64,000 bases of DNA from Paenibacillus oceani (GCF_014705615.1 NZ_JACXJA010000029.1:1-64000), one strand, 5' to 3'. Counted from the stretch's first letter, positions 44,137 through 53,817 are shown. Made by a program: numbers and translations. The notes: generated by a model from the letters alone, not told the origin.

Positions 44137-46290
44137 ATGTCAACCAACGGGCAACAGGACTCCACTCCAACATCCGCTGCAAAGATGAGCAGAAGAAAAC
44201 TGATCGCTTCAATTGGCCTTACCGGAATGGCCCTTGCCACAGGAGGGAACGTCACACAAGCTCTGGGCGATCCGCCGCAAGGATCGCCCGGCGGCACGAA
44301 TAACGGCGTTTCCGGCAAAGGGGGAACGATGCGCAAACGAAACGGGAATCGCTTCTTGACTGCCACAGTAACGGCAGATACTATCGATGACTTGCGTGAT
44401 TTAGCGGGCGTTAGCGACGGTGATACGGTAATGATCACGTCGGGCGGACGCGCCGGATTGTTCCGCTGGGATTCGGGCGATCGGTCGGCTGATTGCGCGA
44501 ACGACCCGCTGATGGGAATGTATGTGCCGCTGAATGGGAACAACGGGAGCGGCGGCGCATTTATCCGCATACTCGACTCGGAAATAACGCCGCAAATGTT
44601 CGGGGCGAGCGGAGACGGTACCGGCGACGATTCTGGAGCCATCAACGCTTTTTTTGCCGCGATCAACACCTTCGGCCTGCGAAGCGGCAAATGCGTCGGA
44701 CATTTTAGAGTCGGTGCGCCGCTTGTCGCACAGCTCGGGGCTTACAAAGGACTTACGATGGACGCAACGTTCACGTCTTCCTTCGCGGATGAAGGCTATA
44801 TGCTGAGCATCACAAACAGTTATCGTCTAAATATTGTCGGCAAGCTGGCGCTCATCGGAAACGGTTCAACAATCGCTACAAGGACCAACGGAAAGGGGCT
44901 GCTGCTTGACGGCGTATTTCAAGGTTCGATTACGAAGATCGATGTCCGCCAATTTCAGCATAACGGTATCGAGATCCGAAACAATACCGGATTTTCGTCC
45001 TTTCTGAGAATCGGTGAGGTGCTGACGTATTTATGCGGCTCGGCAAAAGTGACCGGATCGAACGGGATTTCCGCAAACTGGAGCAACCGGATAGACGCTG
45101 GAGGGTCCAGTTTGCCGAATCAGCGGTCCACGATAACCGTCGATACACTCCCTCCTATACTGGATATCACCGATTATGTCTCTATCAACGGTAACCCCTA
45201 TGCGGTAACGAATGTGGACCGTTCGGCGATGACGTTATCCGTTTATCCGTGGATCGATATCGGACTGAACGCGGGAACGCTAGATTACTTCGTCGGATCG
45301 GGAATATTTATCAGGGGCGGGGACAGTTCGGGCGTAAGCTTCGGTACTTTGAATACATCGGCTTGCGGAATTGGCGCGAACATATGGGCCTTGTATCCCG
45401 GCGAGGTCCAGTATTTCTCCAACGAGAGCTGTGGAATCGGCTATATCCTTGGACGAGCACCAGATTTTGCAACGGTGGGGGGAGGAATAGGCACCCATTA
45501 CTGCGAAAACTGTGCGGTGAATTTCCTGAAGGCGTCTGTTTACGGACAAGGGTCGTTCCGTATTGATTCGACGGTGGATCAAGCGCAAGGCTCGAAGCAT
45601 CGTGCCTTGTCCCCGCGGGACACCATGGGCGCTTTCAGTGAGCGATACCTGCTGATGAGCGGGCTTCGGATGGGGGCGGCCTACGGCTATGAGACCGAGG
45701 CGATGCAAAGCGCCAGCGCTCCGGCCGGATTTTCCACCCTCCTCTTGCGGCTTGGCGGTGGCGGTTATCCGGTCCACTCGATCCGGAAAGATTCCGCCAC
45801 GATCCGCCTGCAGGATGTGTCAGGTTTGCGCACCGGGTTTGGTCATAACCAGATGTTCCTTTATGCGAGCGGGACGTCCGCGACCGGAGCGCCTGCCGGT
45901 ACACTCACTTTCCAGCCGCAGGACAGCGGGTACACGGTGAACGGAAGCGGCGCCGCGGCGTTTTCCAATCTGGCGGGACCGACGATGTTCCATTGTTACT
46001 TGTCCGGAACGGCCTGGGTCGTCCAGCAGGCGGGAGGGCCCGTATTCAAGGCTGTCCAAGCCGTAACGAGCGTCAGCGTCGCCGCAGGGGATTCGCATAC
46101 GGTCGATGTGTCCGTATCCGGCGCGGCTATGGGTGATTTTACGCAGAGCTCCTATTCGGTCCATATCGAAAAACTGCTTATGTCGTCGGCGGTCTCGGCA
46201 CCGGGAACAGTCAGATTGAGCTTTTACAATCCGTCCTCGTCCGCGGTCACCCTTCCCGCGGGTACAGCTCATATCCGAATATCCCGTTAA
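44137..46290 (+). CDS. Tat-exported right-handed beta-helix protein, pectate-lyase-like
   Basis: A 717-residue secreted protein. A twin-arginine signal (MSRRKLIASIGLTGMALA) covers about residues 17-45. After a Gly-rich linker, residues about 145-180 (PQMFGASGDGTGDDSGAINA) begin a Pectate_lyase_3-type beta-helix running to about residue 500. This start is shared by phage tailspikes and polysaccharide lyases/hydrolases. The C-terminal 200 residues look like an extra beta domain. Tat export implies folding or cofactor binding before secretion. ATG 44137 has AAAGGAGGT. It is controlled by the operator at 43977, shared with the operon beginning at 47631. Confidence 0.82.
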   Translation: MSTNGQQDSTPTSAAKMSRRKLIASIGLTGMALATGGNVTQALGDPPQGSPGGTNNGVSGKGGTMRKRNGNRFLTATVTADTIDDLRDLAGVSDGDTVMITSGGRAGLFRWDSGDRSADCANDPLMGMYVPLNGNNGSGGAFIRILDSEITPQMFGASGDGTGDDSGAINAFFAAINTFGLRSGKCVGHFRVGAPLVAQLGAYKGLTMDATFTSSFADEGYMLSITNSYRLNIVGKLALIGNGSTIATRTNGKGLLLDGVFQGSITKIDVRQFQHNGIEIRNNTGFSSFLRIGEVLTYLCGSAKVTGSNGISANWSNRIDAGGSSLPNQRSTITVDTLPPILDITDYVSINGNPYAVTNVDRSAMTLSVYPWIDIGLNAGTLDYFVGSGIFIRGGDSSGVSFGTLNTSACGIGANIWALYPGEVQYFSNESCGIGYILGRAPDFATVGGGIGTHYCENCAVNFLKASVYGQGSFRIDSTVDQAQGSKHRALSPRDTMGAFSERYLLMSGLRMGAAYGYETEAMQSASAPAGFSTLLLRLGGGGYPVHSIRKDSATIRLQDVSGLRTGFGHNQMFLYASGTSATGAPAGTLTFQPQDSGYTVNGSGAAAFSNLAGPTMFHCYLSGTAWVVQQAGGPVFKAVQAVTSVSVAAGDSHTVDVSVSGAAMGDFTQSSYSVHIEKLLMSSAVSAPGTVRLSFYNPSSSAVTLPAGTAHIRISR

Positions 46291-46315
46291 GCGGCGTTTT
46301 GCTTAGTCTTCTAAC

Positions 46316-47320
46316 TTATCCGGGAGCTTGTCCGGTCGAGGATCGTTCGTATATTTCGTGCTTCAAGGTGCGGCTCGACAACGGAGCGCCCGTATTCAGA
46401 TGGTTCATCACTTCCTCGATCGTCGCAACGCCGATCTCCGGGCGGGGATAATGAACCGTGGTAAGCGGCGGCGATGTATGGCTGGACATGAGAATGTTCT
46501 CGCTGGATGCGATGGACAGCTGTCCGGGCACGGACACTCCGTTATCGCGGCAGGCGGACAGGACGCCGATAGCCATCAGATCGTTGGCGCAAACGATGGC
46601 GGTAAACGGCAAGTCCGTCCCGCCGGACAGACGTTCGGACATTTGTTTGTAAGCCATCTCAAGCGATCCGAAGGAGCCGTGCACCAGCCACTCGTCGCGG
46701 AATTCGAGCCCTTGCGCCAGCAAAGCCCGGCGAAAATGCCGGAAACGGACGTTCAGGTACGATTCTCTGTTCAATGCTCCCATAAATCCGATACGGGTAT
46801 GGCCGAACCGAATCAGGTGCTCGATCATCGCCCGATAGGCTTCATACCAGTTGATGTCCGCACATGGAACGATATCGTTCGGCTGATCGGGTGTCATGAC
46901 CGAGAAGAGGGGGACGCCGATTTTGGCGAAATGGTCAACCGTATCCGTTTTTAATGATTGTCCAAGCAATATAATGGCATCGACGCGTCCCGAGAAGAGC
47001 GTTTTCAGGTGGTCTTCCTCGAGCGGATCGTACGTTTGGAAGATTAAAGACTGGCCGTCTTTCCTGGCCCGATGCTCCAGTCCAAGCGCAATTCCCGTCT
47101 CAAACGGATTACCAATATGATTAAATAGCACGCCAATCTGGTTCGTTCTTCTTGTCTTTAAACTGCGCGCCGTCAAATTCGGACTGTATCCGAGCTCGCG
47201 GATCGCCTGAAGCACCTTTTGGCGGGTTGCTTCTTTCACGACCGGTTTATTGTTGATGACATAGGACACGACGGCGACGGATACGCCTGCGTGTTTGGCC
47301 ACTTCGTCTCTCGTAACCAT
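46316..47320 (-). CDS. LacI family repressor, likely controls flanking operons
   Basis: A 334-residue repressor with the helix-turn-helix at about residues 2-45 (RDEVAKHAGVSVAVVSYVIN), hinge helix (SPNLTARSLKTRRT) and a sugar-binding-protein-like sensor domain. The gene lies between the beta-helix gene and the binding-protein operon. Both of those promoters carry the identical 19-base operator, so it is the obvious regulator of both. ATG 47320 follows AAGGAGAATAACGC. I see no copy of the operator in its own upstream region, so autoregulation is not supported. Confidence 0.92.
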   Translation of the reverse strand: MVTRDEVAKHAGVSVAVVSYVINNKPVVKEATRQKVLQAIRELGYSPNLTARSLKTRRTNQIGVLFNHIGNPFETGIALGLEHRARKDGQSLIFQTYDPLEEDHLKTLFSGRVDAIILLGQSLKTDTVDHFAKIGVPLFSVMTPDQPNDIVPCADINWYEAYRAMIEHLIRFGHTRIGFMGALNRESYLNVRFRHFRRALLAQGLEFRDEWLVHGSFGSLEMAYKQMSERLSGGTDLPFTAIVCANDLMAIGVLSACRDNGVSVPGQLSIASSENILMSSHTSPPLTTVHYPRPEIGVATIEEVMNHLNTGAPLSSRTLKHEIYERSSTGQAPG

Positions 47321-47457
47321 GCGTTATTCTCCTTGTAGAGCCGTCTGTTGCACTCGTTTTCAAGTTAACGATATAGAGGCCGGCGGGTAAAGTCAAGCTT
47401 TACGCAATTGCGCACAGGTTCGGAAAGAAAGAGTCACGGGTAGTTTCTTAATGTCTA

Positions 47458-47517
47458 TTGACACAAAGACGTGGGCAATCGTAGAATAAGTTTAACTAAA
47501 ATTTACACGAGTAAATT
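47458..47517 (+). promoter_or_regulatory. Promoter with the second identical LacI-type operator
   Basis: TTGACA (47458-47463), 18-bp spacer and TAGAAT (47482-47487). The operator AATTTACACGAGTAAATT (47500-47517) lies just downstream of the start of transcription and is identical to that at 43977. It drives the genes at 47631, 48916 and 51293. Confidence 0.82.
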
Positions 47518-47630
47518 AAATCTCTTGTACAATAAAACGGAGGGGTGCCTATGGGATTGAAAATAACTCGATGCGAATAAAGAAACGATCGGGAAAGCAG
47601 TGAATCGAGGATGAAGGAGGAACAGGGGGC

Positions 47631-48896
47631 ATGAACAAACGTTCTTGCATCATACCGGCACTTACCGTGCTTGCGATAGTGAGCGGCGGCTGCAGCCAGG
47701 CTACCACAAATGATATGCCCAAACAGGAGCCGGTCCGGAACGATCCGGTCACGTTGAAGCTGTTTAATCAAGGAGCCTACTTATTTCCGGAGCTTCAGCA
47801 GAAAGTCGAGCAAGTTATAAAAGCCAAGTATCCTCACATTACGCTCCAATACATAACCGGGGCAAAGCTCGAGGAGACGGTGGCAAGCGGGGAAGTGCCG
47901 GACCTGTTTTTTACGTTTTGGACACAAATCCCGAGGTTAGCTAAAGATTTTGACATTGTGGAAGATATGACCCCTCTCATCCAGAAGCATCAGATCGACT
48001 TGAACCGGTTTAGTCCGAACTTTATGGAAGATGTCAAGAAAGCGTCCGGCAAAGGGGAACTATTGGCGCTTCCGTACTATGCGAACTTTTTTGCGATTTA
48101 TTACAACAAAGATCTATTCGATCGTTTTGCCGTTCCTTATCCGACCGACGGCATGACGTGGGACTCGATGATCGACTTGGCGAAACGGATGAGCCGCATC
48201 GAGGGCAACACCGCTTATCCGGGACTGGATCCGTCCAGTTTGTTATGGGTATCGCTGCAGTTCGGAGCTTTCCATATCGATCCCGCCACCAACAAGGCTT
48301 CCATTCACACGGAAGTTTGGAAAAAACCGTTTGAGCTTATGAAAACGATCTTGACGCTCCCCGGCAACGAAATCAACACAGCCAGCCATTTCATCAAAAA
48401 TCAGAACGTGGCGATGCTGCTCAATCCGAATATTCTGGATCAGATGGTGAAGGTGAATTTCAACTGGGATCTGGTGCAATATCCGATATTGAAGGAAAAT
48501 CCGAACAAATACCCGGCGATATCCGTTCACAGCTTGTTCGTCTCCAAAACGAGCAAGCACAAAGACCAGGCAATGCAGGTGATCGATGTGTTTACGTCCG
48601 AGGAAGTACAAATGTGGCTGTCGAGGCAGGGCAAAGGCTCGACACTGAAGTCCGAGGCGATCAAAGCCGCTTTTGGAGCAGACGTGCCGCTGCTGAAAAA
48701 TAAAAACATCGCAGGCGCATTAAAAAGCCAGCCGCTCGCCATGCCGGCCGTCCATCAATTGGAAACGAGCGCGTCAACGGTTACGAACAAATATTTCGGT
48801 TCCTATTTGTCAGGGGAAATGGATTTGAACAGCGCGCTGCGTCTGGCGGATGAGGAAGTCAACAAGCTGATAGAAGCCGAAATGCAAAAAAAATAA
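47631..48896 (+). CDS. Orphan solute-binding lipoprotein
   Basis: A 421-residue family-1 extracellular binding protein with lipobox SGGC (Cys21). Typical segments are YYNKDLFDRFAVPYPTDGM, SLFVSKTSKHKDQAMQV and the C-terminal repeat-like helices. It is a clear paralogue of the protein at 52420 (FYNKDIFDKF and YPKDGMTWDEA correspond). No permease or ATPase gene is nearby, so it must share a transporter or act as a sensor. It is the first gene of the LacI-controlled operon. ATG 47631 is preceded by AAGGAGGA. Confidence 0.9.
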   Translation: MNKRSCIIPALTVLAIVSGGCSQATTNDMPKQEPVRNDPVTLKLFNQGAYLFPELQQKVEQVIKAKYPHITLQYITGAKLEETVASGEVPDLFFTFWTQIPRLAKDFDIVEDMTPLIQKHQIDLNRFSPNFMEDVKKASGKGELLALPYYANFFAIYYNKDLFDRFAVPYPTDGMTWDSMIDLAKRMSRIEGNTAYPGLDPSSLLWVSLQFGAFHIDPATNKASIHTEVWKKPFELMKTILTLPGNEINTASHFIKNQNVAMLLNPNILDQMVKVNFNWDLVQYPILKENPNKYPAISVHSLFVSKTSKHKDQAMQVIDVFTSEEVQMWLSRQGKGSTLKSEAIKAAFGADVPLLKNKNIAGALKSQPLAMPAVHQLETSASTVTNKYFGSYLSGEMDLNSALRLADEEVNKLIEAEMQKK

Positions 48897-48915
48897 CAAA
48901 ACAGGTGATTGTGTG

Positions 48916-51252
48916 ATGTCAAGCATTCAATCTTATAGCGGCATTTACCCGCATCTCGCCGTAACGAACGGGGATACGGAAATGGAGTGCGGAATCGGAG
49001 CTGTTGCCGCCTGGGCGGGCAAGCTGTGGTATTTGACTTATCCTCCTTCATCACCGAATGGAAGCTCCGGCGACCGATTATACGCGTTAAATGAAGACAT
49101 GTCCGTCGAGGCATATCCCTACAGCGTGGGAGGCACTCATGCGAACCGGATGATCCATACCGAATCGAAGCAGCTTATTATCGGCCCGTACTTTATCGAT
49201 GAGAAAGGCGGAGTCCGAGTGATTCCGCCCGACAAGATGAAGGGAAGGCTGACCGGCGTCGCGCGCCATCTGACAGACCCGGCGAATAAAGTGTACTTTT
49301 TCGCAATGGAATCCGGCTTTTACGAGGTAGATGTTCACTCGCTGGAAGTGTCGGTATTTTTCCTCGATCCGAGTCCGGTGCTGTCGAGCCGGCCGTATCC
49401 GTACCTGCTGCCCGGAGAGCATGCCAAAGGCGCCTATACGGGTCAAGGGCGATTTGTCATTACCAACAACGGCGACGGCGGCGCTTTGGCGGAGTGGAAC
49501 GGCAAGGGGGATCCCGGCAAGACAGAGAGCTGGACGATCGTCGACCGCAACAAATATACCGACGTTACCGGTCCCGGCGGAATCTGTGGAGCAAGCGACG
49601 AGTCGTCGCCGATATGGTCGGTCGGCTGGGATCACAAATCCGTCCTGCTGTCCTTGTGCGAGGGCGGAGTCTGGTCCCGATACCGGCTCCCCAAAGGAAG
49701 TTATACGCACGAAGCGGACAACGGCTGGTATACGGAATGGCCGCGTATCCGCGAAGTTGGCAAAGGCAAATGTCTGATGGGAATGTTCGGCATGCTTTAC
49801 GAATTTCCGTCCCATTTTCGCAAGCGGTGCGCAGGGGGATTACGTCCTCTGGCCGTTCACCATAAAATGATCGTCGATTACGCCGAATGGAACGGCCGGA
49901 TCGTGATGGCTTGCAACGACGCATCCCGATTCGACAATCCGATACTGGGACGCTCGCAATCCAATCTATGGTTTACCTCCCAGGACGAACTCCGTCATCT
50001 AGGCAAGCCCCTTGGCTGGGGAGGCGTATGGGTTAAAGAACACGTAGAGGCGAATGAGCCTTCAGAGCCGTTCCTGCTTGCCGGTTTCGAGAAACAGGTC
50101 CTGCATGTGTCCCATAACGAAAAGTACGACGTGACGTTCCAACTGGAAGTGGACCGGAACGGCAGCGGAACATGGGAGCTGCTCGATGTCGTACAAGTAT
50201 CGGGTCAAGGGTACGCCTATTATATCGTCCCTGATCACGTGCAGGGCGAGTGGATCCGGCTCCGCTCCAATTCCGCGCTCCGGGAAGCGACCGCCTATTT
50301 CCACTACATGCCGTCCGAGGGAAAGGAGCAGGATGCGTCGCTGGTAAGGGGCATTACCGGCATCGGGGAACGCGGTCCGATCTCAGCCGGCATAATCCGG
50401 CCCGGGTCGGGAAGCGATTTGAAGCTTCAAATGGCCGCTGCGGTGATCGAAGACGGAAGGGTAAGCGGGACAGGTTATTACGAGATGGGCCCGGACATGA
50501 TGCTGGTGAAGTGCGACCGTCCCGGCGATGAAGAACGGCTGCGCAACGATTATGCGCCAAGCCTTGATTTTGAAATCGATGAAGCATCGGTCGTATGCAC
50601 CGACAAGCAAGGCAACCGTTACCGGCTTCCGAAAGGCGACGAACTCTACGGCCAGCCTACTGCGTGCGGTTGGACACGCGGCGTACGAGAAGTCGTAACC
50701 GAGCGAAGTCTGATGAATATTCACGGAACGTTTTACGAGCTGCCGCGAGATTTGTCCCGAGGGTTCCTTACCATTCAACCGATATGTTCGCATGAGCGTC
50801 TGATCTTCGATTATGCTTCGTGGAGAGGGATGCTTGTCATTTCCGGCTGCAAGCTGGACTCGGAGGAAGGGGGGCACTGCGTCAAGTCGGCAGACGGGCA
50901 GGCGGCATTATGGCTGGGCAATGTTGACGACTTGCGGAGATTCGGCGCTCCGCGCGGAGTCGGCGGACCGCTCAGAAACACGCCGGTTCAGCCGGGTATC
51001 GCTTCGGACCCGTATTTGATGGCTGGTTACGTTCACAAAACGCTTAAGCTGCGTCACGACTGCAGCCGTGCTGTACAATTTTCGATCGAGGTCGATGTGC
51101 TCGCGGACGGCAGCTGGCTCGGTTACGATCAGATCGAGGTGCCTGCAGGCACCGAAATCGTTCACCAGTTTCCTGACGGGTACAGCGCTCATTGGATTCG
51201 CGTCAAGGCGGACTCGGCTTGCCGGGCGGATGCGGTATTTATTTATGAATAA
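48916..51252 (+). CDS. Large protein of unknown function with internal duplication
   Basis: A 778-residue protein that I cannot assign to a family. Residues 1 to about 230 are beta-rich with propeller-like strands. Residues about 235-478 and about 545-778 are two copies of one unit of about 235 residues. Matching landmarks are YRLPKG (256 and 569), YEFP versus YELP, IVDYAEWNG versus IFDYASWRG, SNLWFTSQDELRHLGKP versus AALWLGNVDDLRRFGAP, and HWIRVKADSA versus EWIRLRSNSA. No signal peptide is seen, so it is probably cytoplasmic. It lies 19 bases after the binding lipoprotein. A glycan-processing role is inferred only from context. Confidence 0.8.
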   Translation: MSSIQSYSGIYPHLAVTNGDTEMECGIGAVAAWAGKLWYLTYPPSSPNGSSGDRLYALNEDMSVEAYPYSVGGTHANRMIHTESKQLIIGPYFIDEKGGVRVIPPDKMKGRLTGVARHLTDPANKVYFFAMESGFYEVDVHSLEVSVFFLDPSPVLSSRPYPYLLPGEHAKGAYTGQGRFVITNNGDGGALAEWNGKGDPGKTESWTIVDRNKYTDVTGPGGICGASDESSPIWSVGWDHKSVLLSLCEGGVWSRYRLPKGSYTHEADNGWYTEWPRIREVGKGKCLMGMFGMLYEFPSHFRKRCAGGLRPLAVHHKMIVDYAEWNGRIVMACNDASRFDNPILGRSQSNLWFTSQDELRHLGKPLGWGGVWVKEHVEANEPSEPFLLAGFEKQVLHVSHNEKYDVTFQLEVDRNGSGTWELLDVVQVSGQGYAYYIVPDHVQGEWIRLRSNSALREATAYFHYMPSEGKEQDASLVRGITGIGERGPISAGIIRPGSGSDLKLQMAAAVIEDGRVSGTGYYEMGPDMMLVKCDRPGDEERLRNDYAPSLDFEIDEASVVCTDKQGNRYRLPKGDELYGQPTACGWTRGVREVVTERSLMNIHGTFYELPRDLSRGFLTIQPICSHERLIFDYASWRGMLVISGCKLDSEEGGHCVKSADGQAALWLGNVDDLRRFGAPRGVGGPLRNTPVQPGIASDPYLMAGYVHKTLKLRHDCSRAVQFSIEVDVLADGSWLGYDQIEVPAGTEIVHQFPDGYSAHWIRVKADSACRADAVFIYE

Positions 51253-51292
51253 ATAAGGGCGAAACCTGCGAACGAGAGGAGCTTAGGTCCAT

Positions 51293-52261
51293 ATGAACAA
51301 AGTCAGAGTTGGATTTATCGGTGTCGGAGGGATGGCGGAGGGGCATATCCAAACGCTGCAAAGCATCGAGCAGGCGGAGCTGACGTGCGTATACGACGTC
51401 AATGCGGAACGGGCCAATCAGGTGGGAGCCCGGTATGGGGCGAAAGTATACGACAGTGCGGATGCTCTACTGGATTCGGGTCTTTTGGATGCGCTGTTCC
51501 TCTGTACCCCACCGTTCGCGCGCGGGGATCTCGAGGAAAGGGCTGCTGCAAGAGGCATTCATCTGTTCGCGGAAAAACCGGTCGATCTGTCCGTAGAGGC
51601 GGCGAGGCGGAAAAGCAAGGCCATCCGCGAATCGGGCATCATTCATTCGAGCGGATACTGTCTGCGCTATATGGACACAGTGCAAAAAGCGAAATCCTAC
51701 TTGGCGGGCAAACCCGTTCATATGGTGATGGCGTACCGGATCGGTAGTCTCCCGGCCGCAACCTGGTGGCATCGGATAGACAAGCCCGGTGGTCAGTTGG
51801 TGGAGCAGGGCACCCATCAGGTCGATCTGATCCGCTACATCGTTGGAGAGTTCCGGGAAATGAACGCCATGGGCACACAGCGGCTCATCCGGACAATCCG
51901 GCCGGACGCGACGATTCCGGATGTGGGCGTCGTCTCATTCGATATGGAATCGGGCGCGATCGGATCGATCGCAACATCGTGCATTTCCAATCGGATGGGC
52001 CGGGGTGACGTAGAAGTATTCGGAACTGATTTTTATTTATCGATCAACGGATATTCGTTAAAGATCGTTGATGAAAACGGGGCGGTCGAAGAGAAATCGC
52101 AAATGAACGTCGTTCTGGAGCAGGACCGGGCCTTTGTCGAAGCGATTCGGACGGGGCGGCAAAGTCTCGTGCTGTGCGGCTACGACGACGCGATCGAGAC
52201 ACTGCGGGTAACCGTCGCCGCGAACGAATCGATGGAGTCGGGCCGGACGGTTGTTGTGTAG
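51293..52261 (+). CDS. Gfo/Idh/MocA family oxidoreductase
   Basis: A 322-residue NAD(P)-dependent sugar dehydrogenase-like protein. The Rossmann motif is GFIGVGGMAEGH and the EKP motif is in FAEKPVDLS. The substrate-domain His is in QGTHQVDLIRY. It is the third gene of the LacI-controlled operon. The product is likely to oxidise a sugar, uronate or their dehydrated form. It differs from the homologue at 34456 and is not a recent duplicate. The operon ends at the hairpin at 52294. Confidence 0.92.
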   Translation: MNKVRVGFIGVGGMAEGHIQTLQSIEQAELTCVYDVNAERANQVGARYGAKVYDSADALLDSGLLDALFLCTPPFARGDLEERAAARGIHLFAEKPVDLSVEAARRKSKAIRESGIIHSSGYCLRYMDTVQKAKSYLAGKPVHMVMAYRIGSLPAATWWHRIDKPGGQLVEQGTHQVDLIRYIVGEFREMNAMGTQRLIRTIRPDATIPDVGVVSFDMESGAIGSIATSCISNRMGRGDVEVFGTDFYLSINGYSLKIVDENGAVEEKSQMNVVLEQDRAFVEAIRTGRQSLVLCGYDDAIETLRVTVAANESMESGRTVVV

Positions 52262-52293
52262 GGCCGGCACCAGCTATAAATGGAAGGAATGAA

Positions 52294-52343
52294 GCCTCCG
52301 TCACCGCAGCTTATAAAGCCGGCGGTGATCGGAGGCTGTGTTG
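52294..52343 (+). terminator. Terminator of the LacI-controlled operon
   Basis: GCCTCCGTCACCGC (52294-52307) pairs with GCGGTGATCGGAGGC (52322-52336) with one bulged base, then TGTGTTGT. The U-run is weak. Confidence 0.6.
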
Positions 52344-52419
52344 TAAACTTAAGGTGTTATAGTCGGTGGGGTCAAGACAGACGCTCGAATAGGTTCGTTC
52401 AACATGCGAACGCTTCTAT

Positions 52420-53757
52420 TTACTTGCCGCGGTTCCGTTTGAACACCTCGATCTGTTTGTTCGCCAGCTCCTCGGCTTCGCGGAACGCCGTGTTCATATC
52501 CTTCACTCCGGTCGCGATCGGCAAGGCGGTCCCGGCGTACACATTGTTGACGGAGAACGTATAGTCAGCCGAAGGCGGAATCGGCGCGTTTTTGTATCGG
52601 AACAGAGCGGCGTAGTTTTTATCGGGAAATACGGTTTCCTTCCCGTACTCTTTTTTCGTTTCGTCCGTCATCAGAGTCGGGATGAAGCCGCGCCGGGATA
52701 CCCAGCTCTGGTATTCATCCGAAATCATAAACTTCAGTACTTCCATCGCCGCGTCTTTTTCTTTGGCCATGTTCGTCAGTCCGAAGTAGAAGGGGGTCGT
52801 TTGTGAGCCGACGCCCGGGGCTTCAGCGAAAATGGGCATCGTCACCATGTCCCAATTGAACTTCTGCATGGCCGGGATCAGGCTCGGGCTGATATAAATC
52901 GCAATATTGTAGGCGTACATCGCCAAATCCTGCTTATTGACGAACGCGTCGTTATTCGGGATCGACTTCGTCGATTCAAGCTTGCTGCGGACGCCGGCAT
53001 CCTGCATTGGCTGCACGAACAAGGCGTCGAACAGCTTGCGCCAGCCGGCGTTCGAATAAATCGTCGGCTGGTCCGTCTGATGGTTGACTAGCGGAATCGA
53101 CAGCTGGTTTTGGGAGATGAATTGGCTCGGAGACGTACTGAGACCGACATATTGGACGCCGTCTTCCGTTCTCGACAGCTTTTTGCCGAGCGCGATCGCC
53201 TCATCCCAGGTCATCCCGTCCTTCGGGTAGGCGACCCCGAACTTATCGAAAATATCTTTATTGTAAAAGAGGACGAATTTCATATCGGTTACAGGAACGC
53301 CGTACGTTTTGCCCGCAGAGAACTGCTTCATCGCTTGAATCGATTCCTGCTCCAGACGGCTCAGATCGACGTTGTGTTTTTTCATCAGCTCGGTCATGTC
53401 GTATTGAAGCCCTGCCCAGAACAAGGTGTTTTCGAAAATGCCGATGTTGTTGTAGAAAATGTCGAACCGCTGGCCTTCGGTAAGCAGCTTGGTCGTGGCC
53501 TCCTGAATGGTCCCGGCCGGCATCTGAATATATTTGATCGTATGCTGCGGAAATTTTTTGTACAGCAGCTCTCCGTACTGTCTGTCGAAGAAATCTTGAG
53601 GCTGGGTGGAGCCGCCGTAAAAGATGATTTCCGCAGGCGCGGTTTGTGTTTCTGTCGGCTGCTGGACGGCATCGCCTCCGCCGGATTTGCCGCAAGCGGT
53701 CAGCAGCAATACGAACGCTAACGGCACCACTGTTATTTTTCGGGATGTCATGGACAT
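52420..53757 (-). CDS. Orphan solute-binding lipoprotein
   Basis: A 445-residue family-1 extracellular binding protein with a short signal peptide and lipobox LTAC (Cys22). It resembles the protein at 47631 in the middle region and again has no permease or ATPase beside it. ATG 53757 was preferred because AAGGGGGAG lies upstream. The gene follows the Rieske gene with a 144-base gap holding a candidate cre site (53804-53817), so it may be cotranscribed or have its own promoter. The ligand is unknown. Confidence 0.9.
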   Translation of the reverse strand: MSMTSRKITVVPLAFVLLLTACGKSGGGDAVQQPTETQTAPAEIIFYGGSTQPQDFFDRQYGELLYKKFPQHTIKYIQMPAGTIQEATTKLLTEGQRFDIFYNNIGIFENTLFWAGLQYDMTELMKKHNVDLSRLEQESIQAMKQFSAGKTYGVPVTDMKFVLFYNKDIFDKFGVAYPKDGMTWDEAIALGKKLSRTEDGVQYVGLSTSPSQFISQNQLSIPLVNHQTDQPTIYSNAGWRKLFDALFVQPMQDAGVRSKLESTKSIPNNDAFVNKQDLAMYAYNIAIYISPSLIPAMQKFNWDMVTMPIFAEAPGVGSQTTPFYFGLTNMAKEKDAAMEVLKFMISDEYQSWVSRRGFIPTLMTDETKKEYGKETVFPDKNYAALFRYKNAPIPPSADYTFSVNNVYAGTALPIATGVKDMNTAFREAEELANKQIEVFKRNRGK

Positions 53758-53803
53758 GCTTGTTCTCCCCCTTGAGATAGAATCGGTGTACTCAATCCAA
53801 TAA

Positions 53804-53817
53804 AGGAAGCGTTTACA
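53804..53817 (-). promoter_or_regulatory. Candidate cre site before the binding lipoprotein
   Basis: AGGAAGCGTTTACA matches TGWAARCGYTWNCW at 12 of 14 positions, including the core AAGCGTTTACA. It lies 47 bases upstream of the start codon. Confidence 0.45.
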
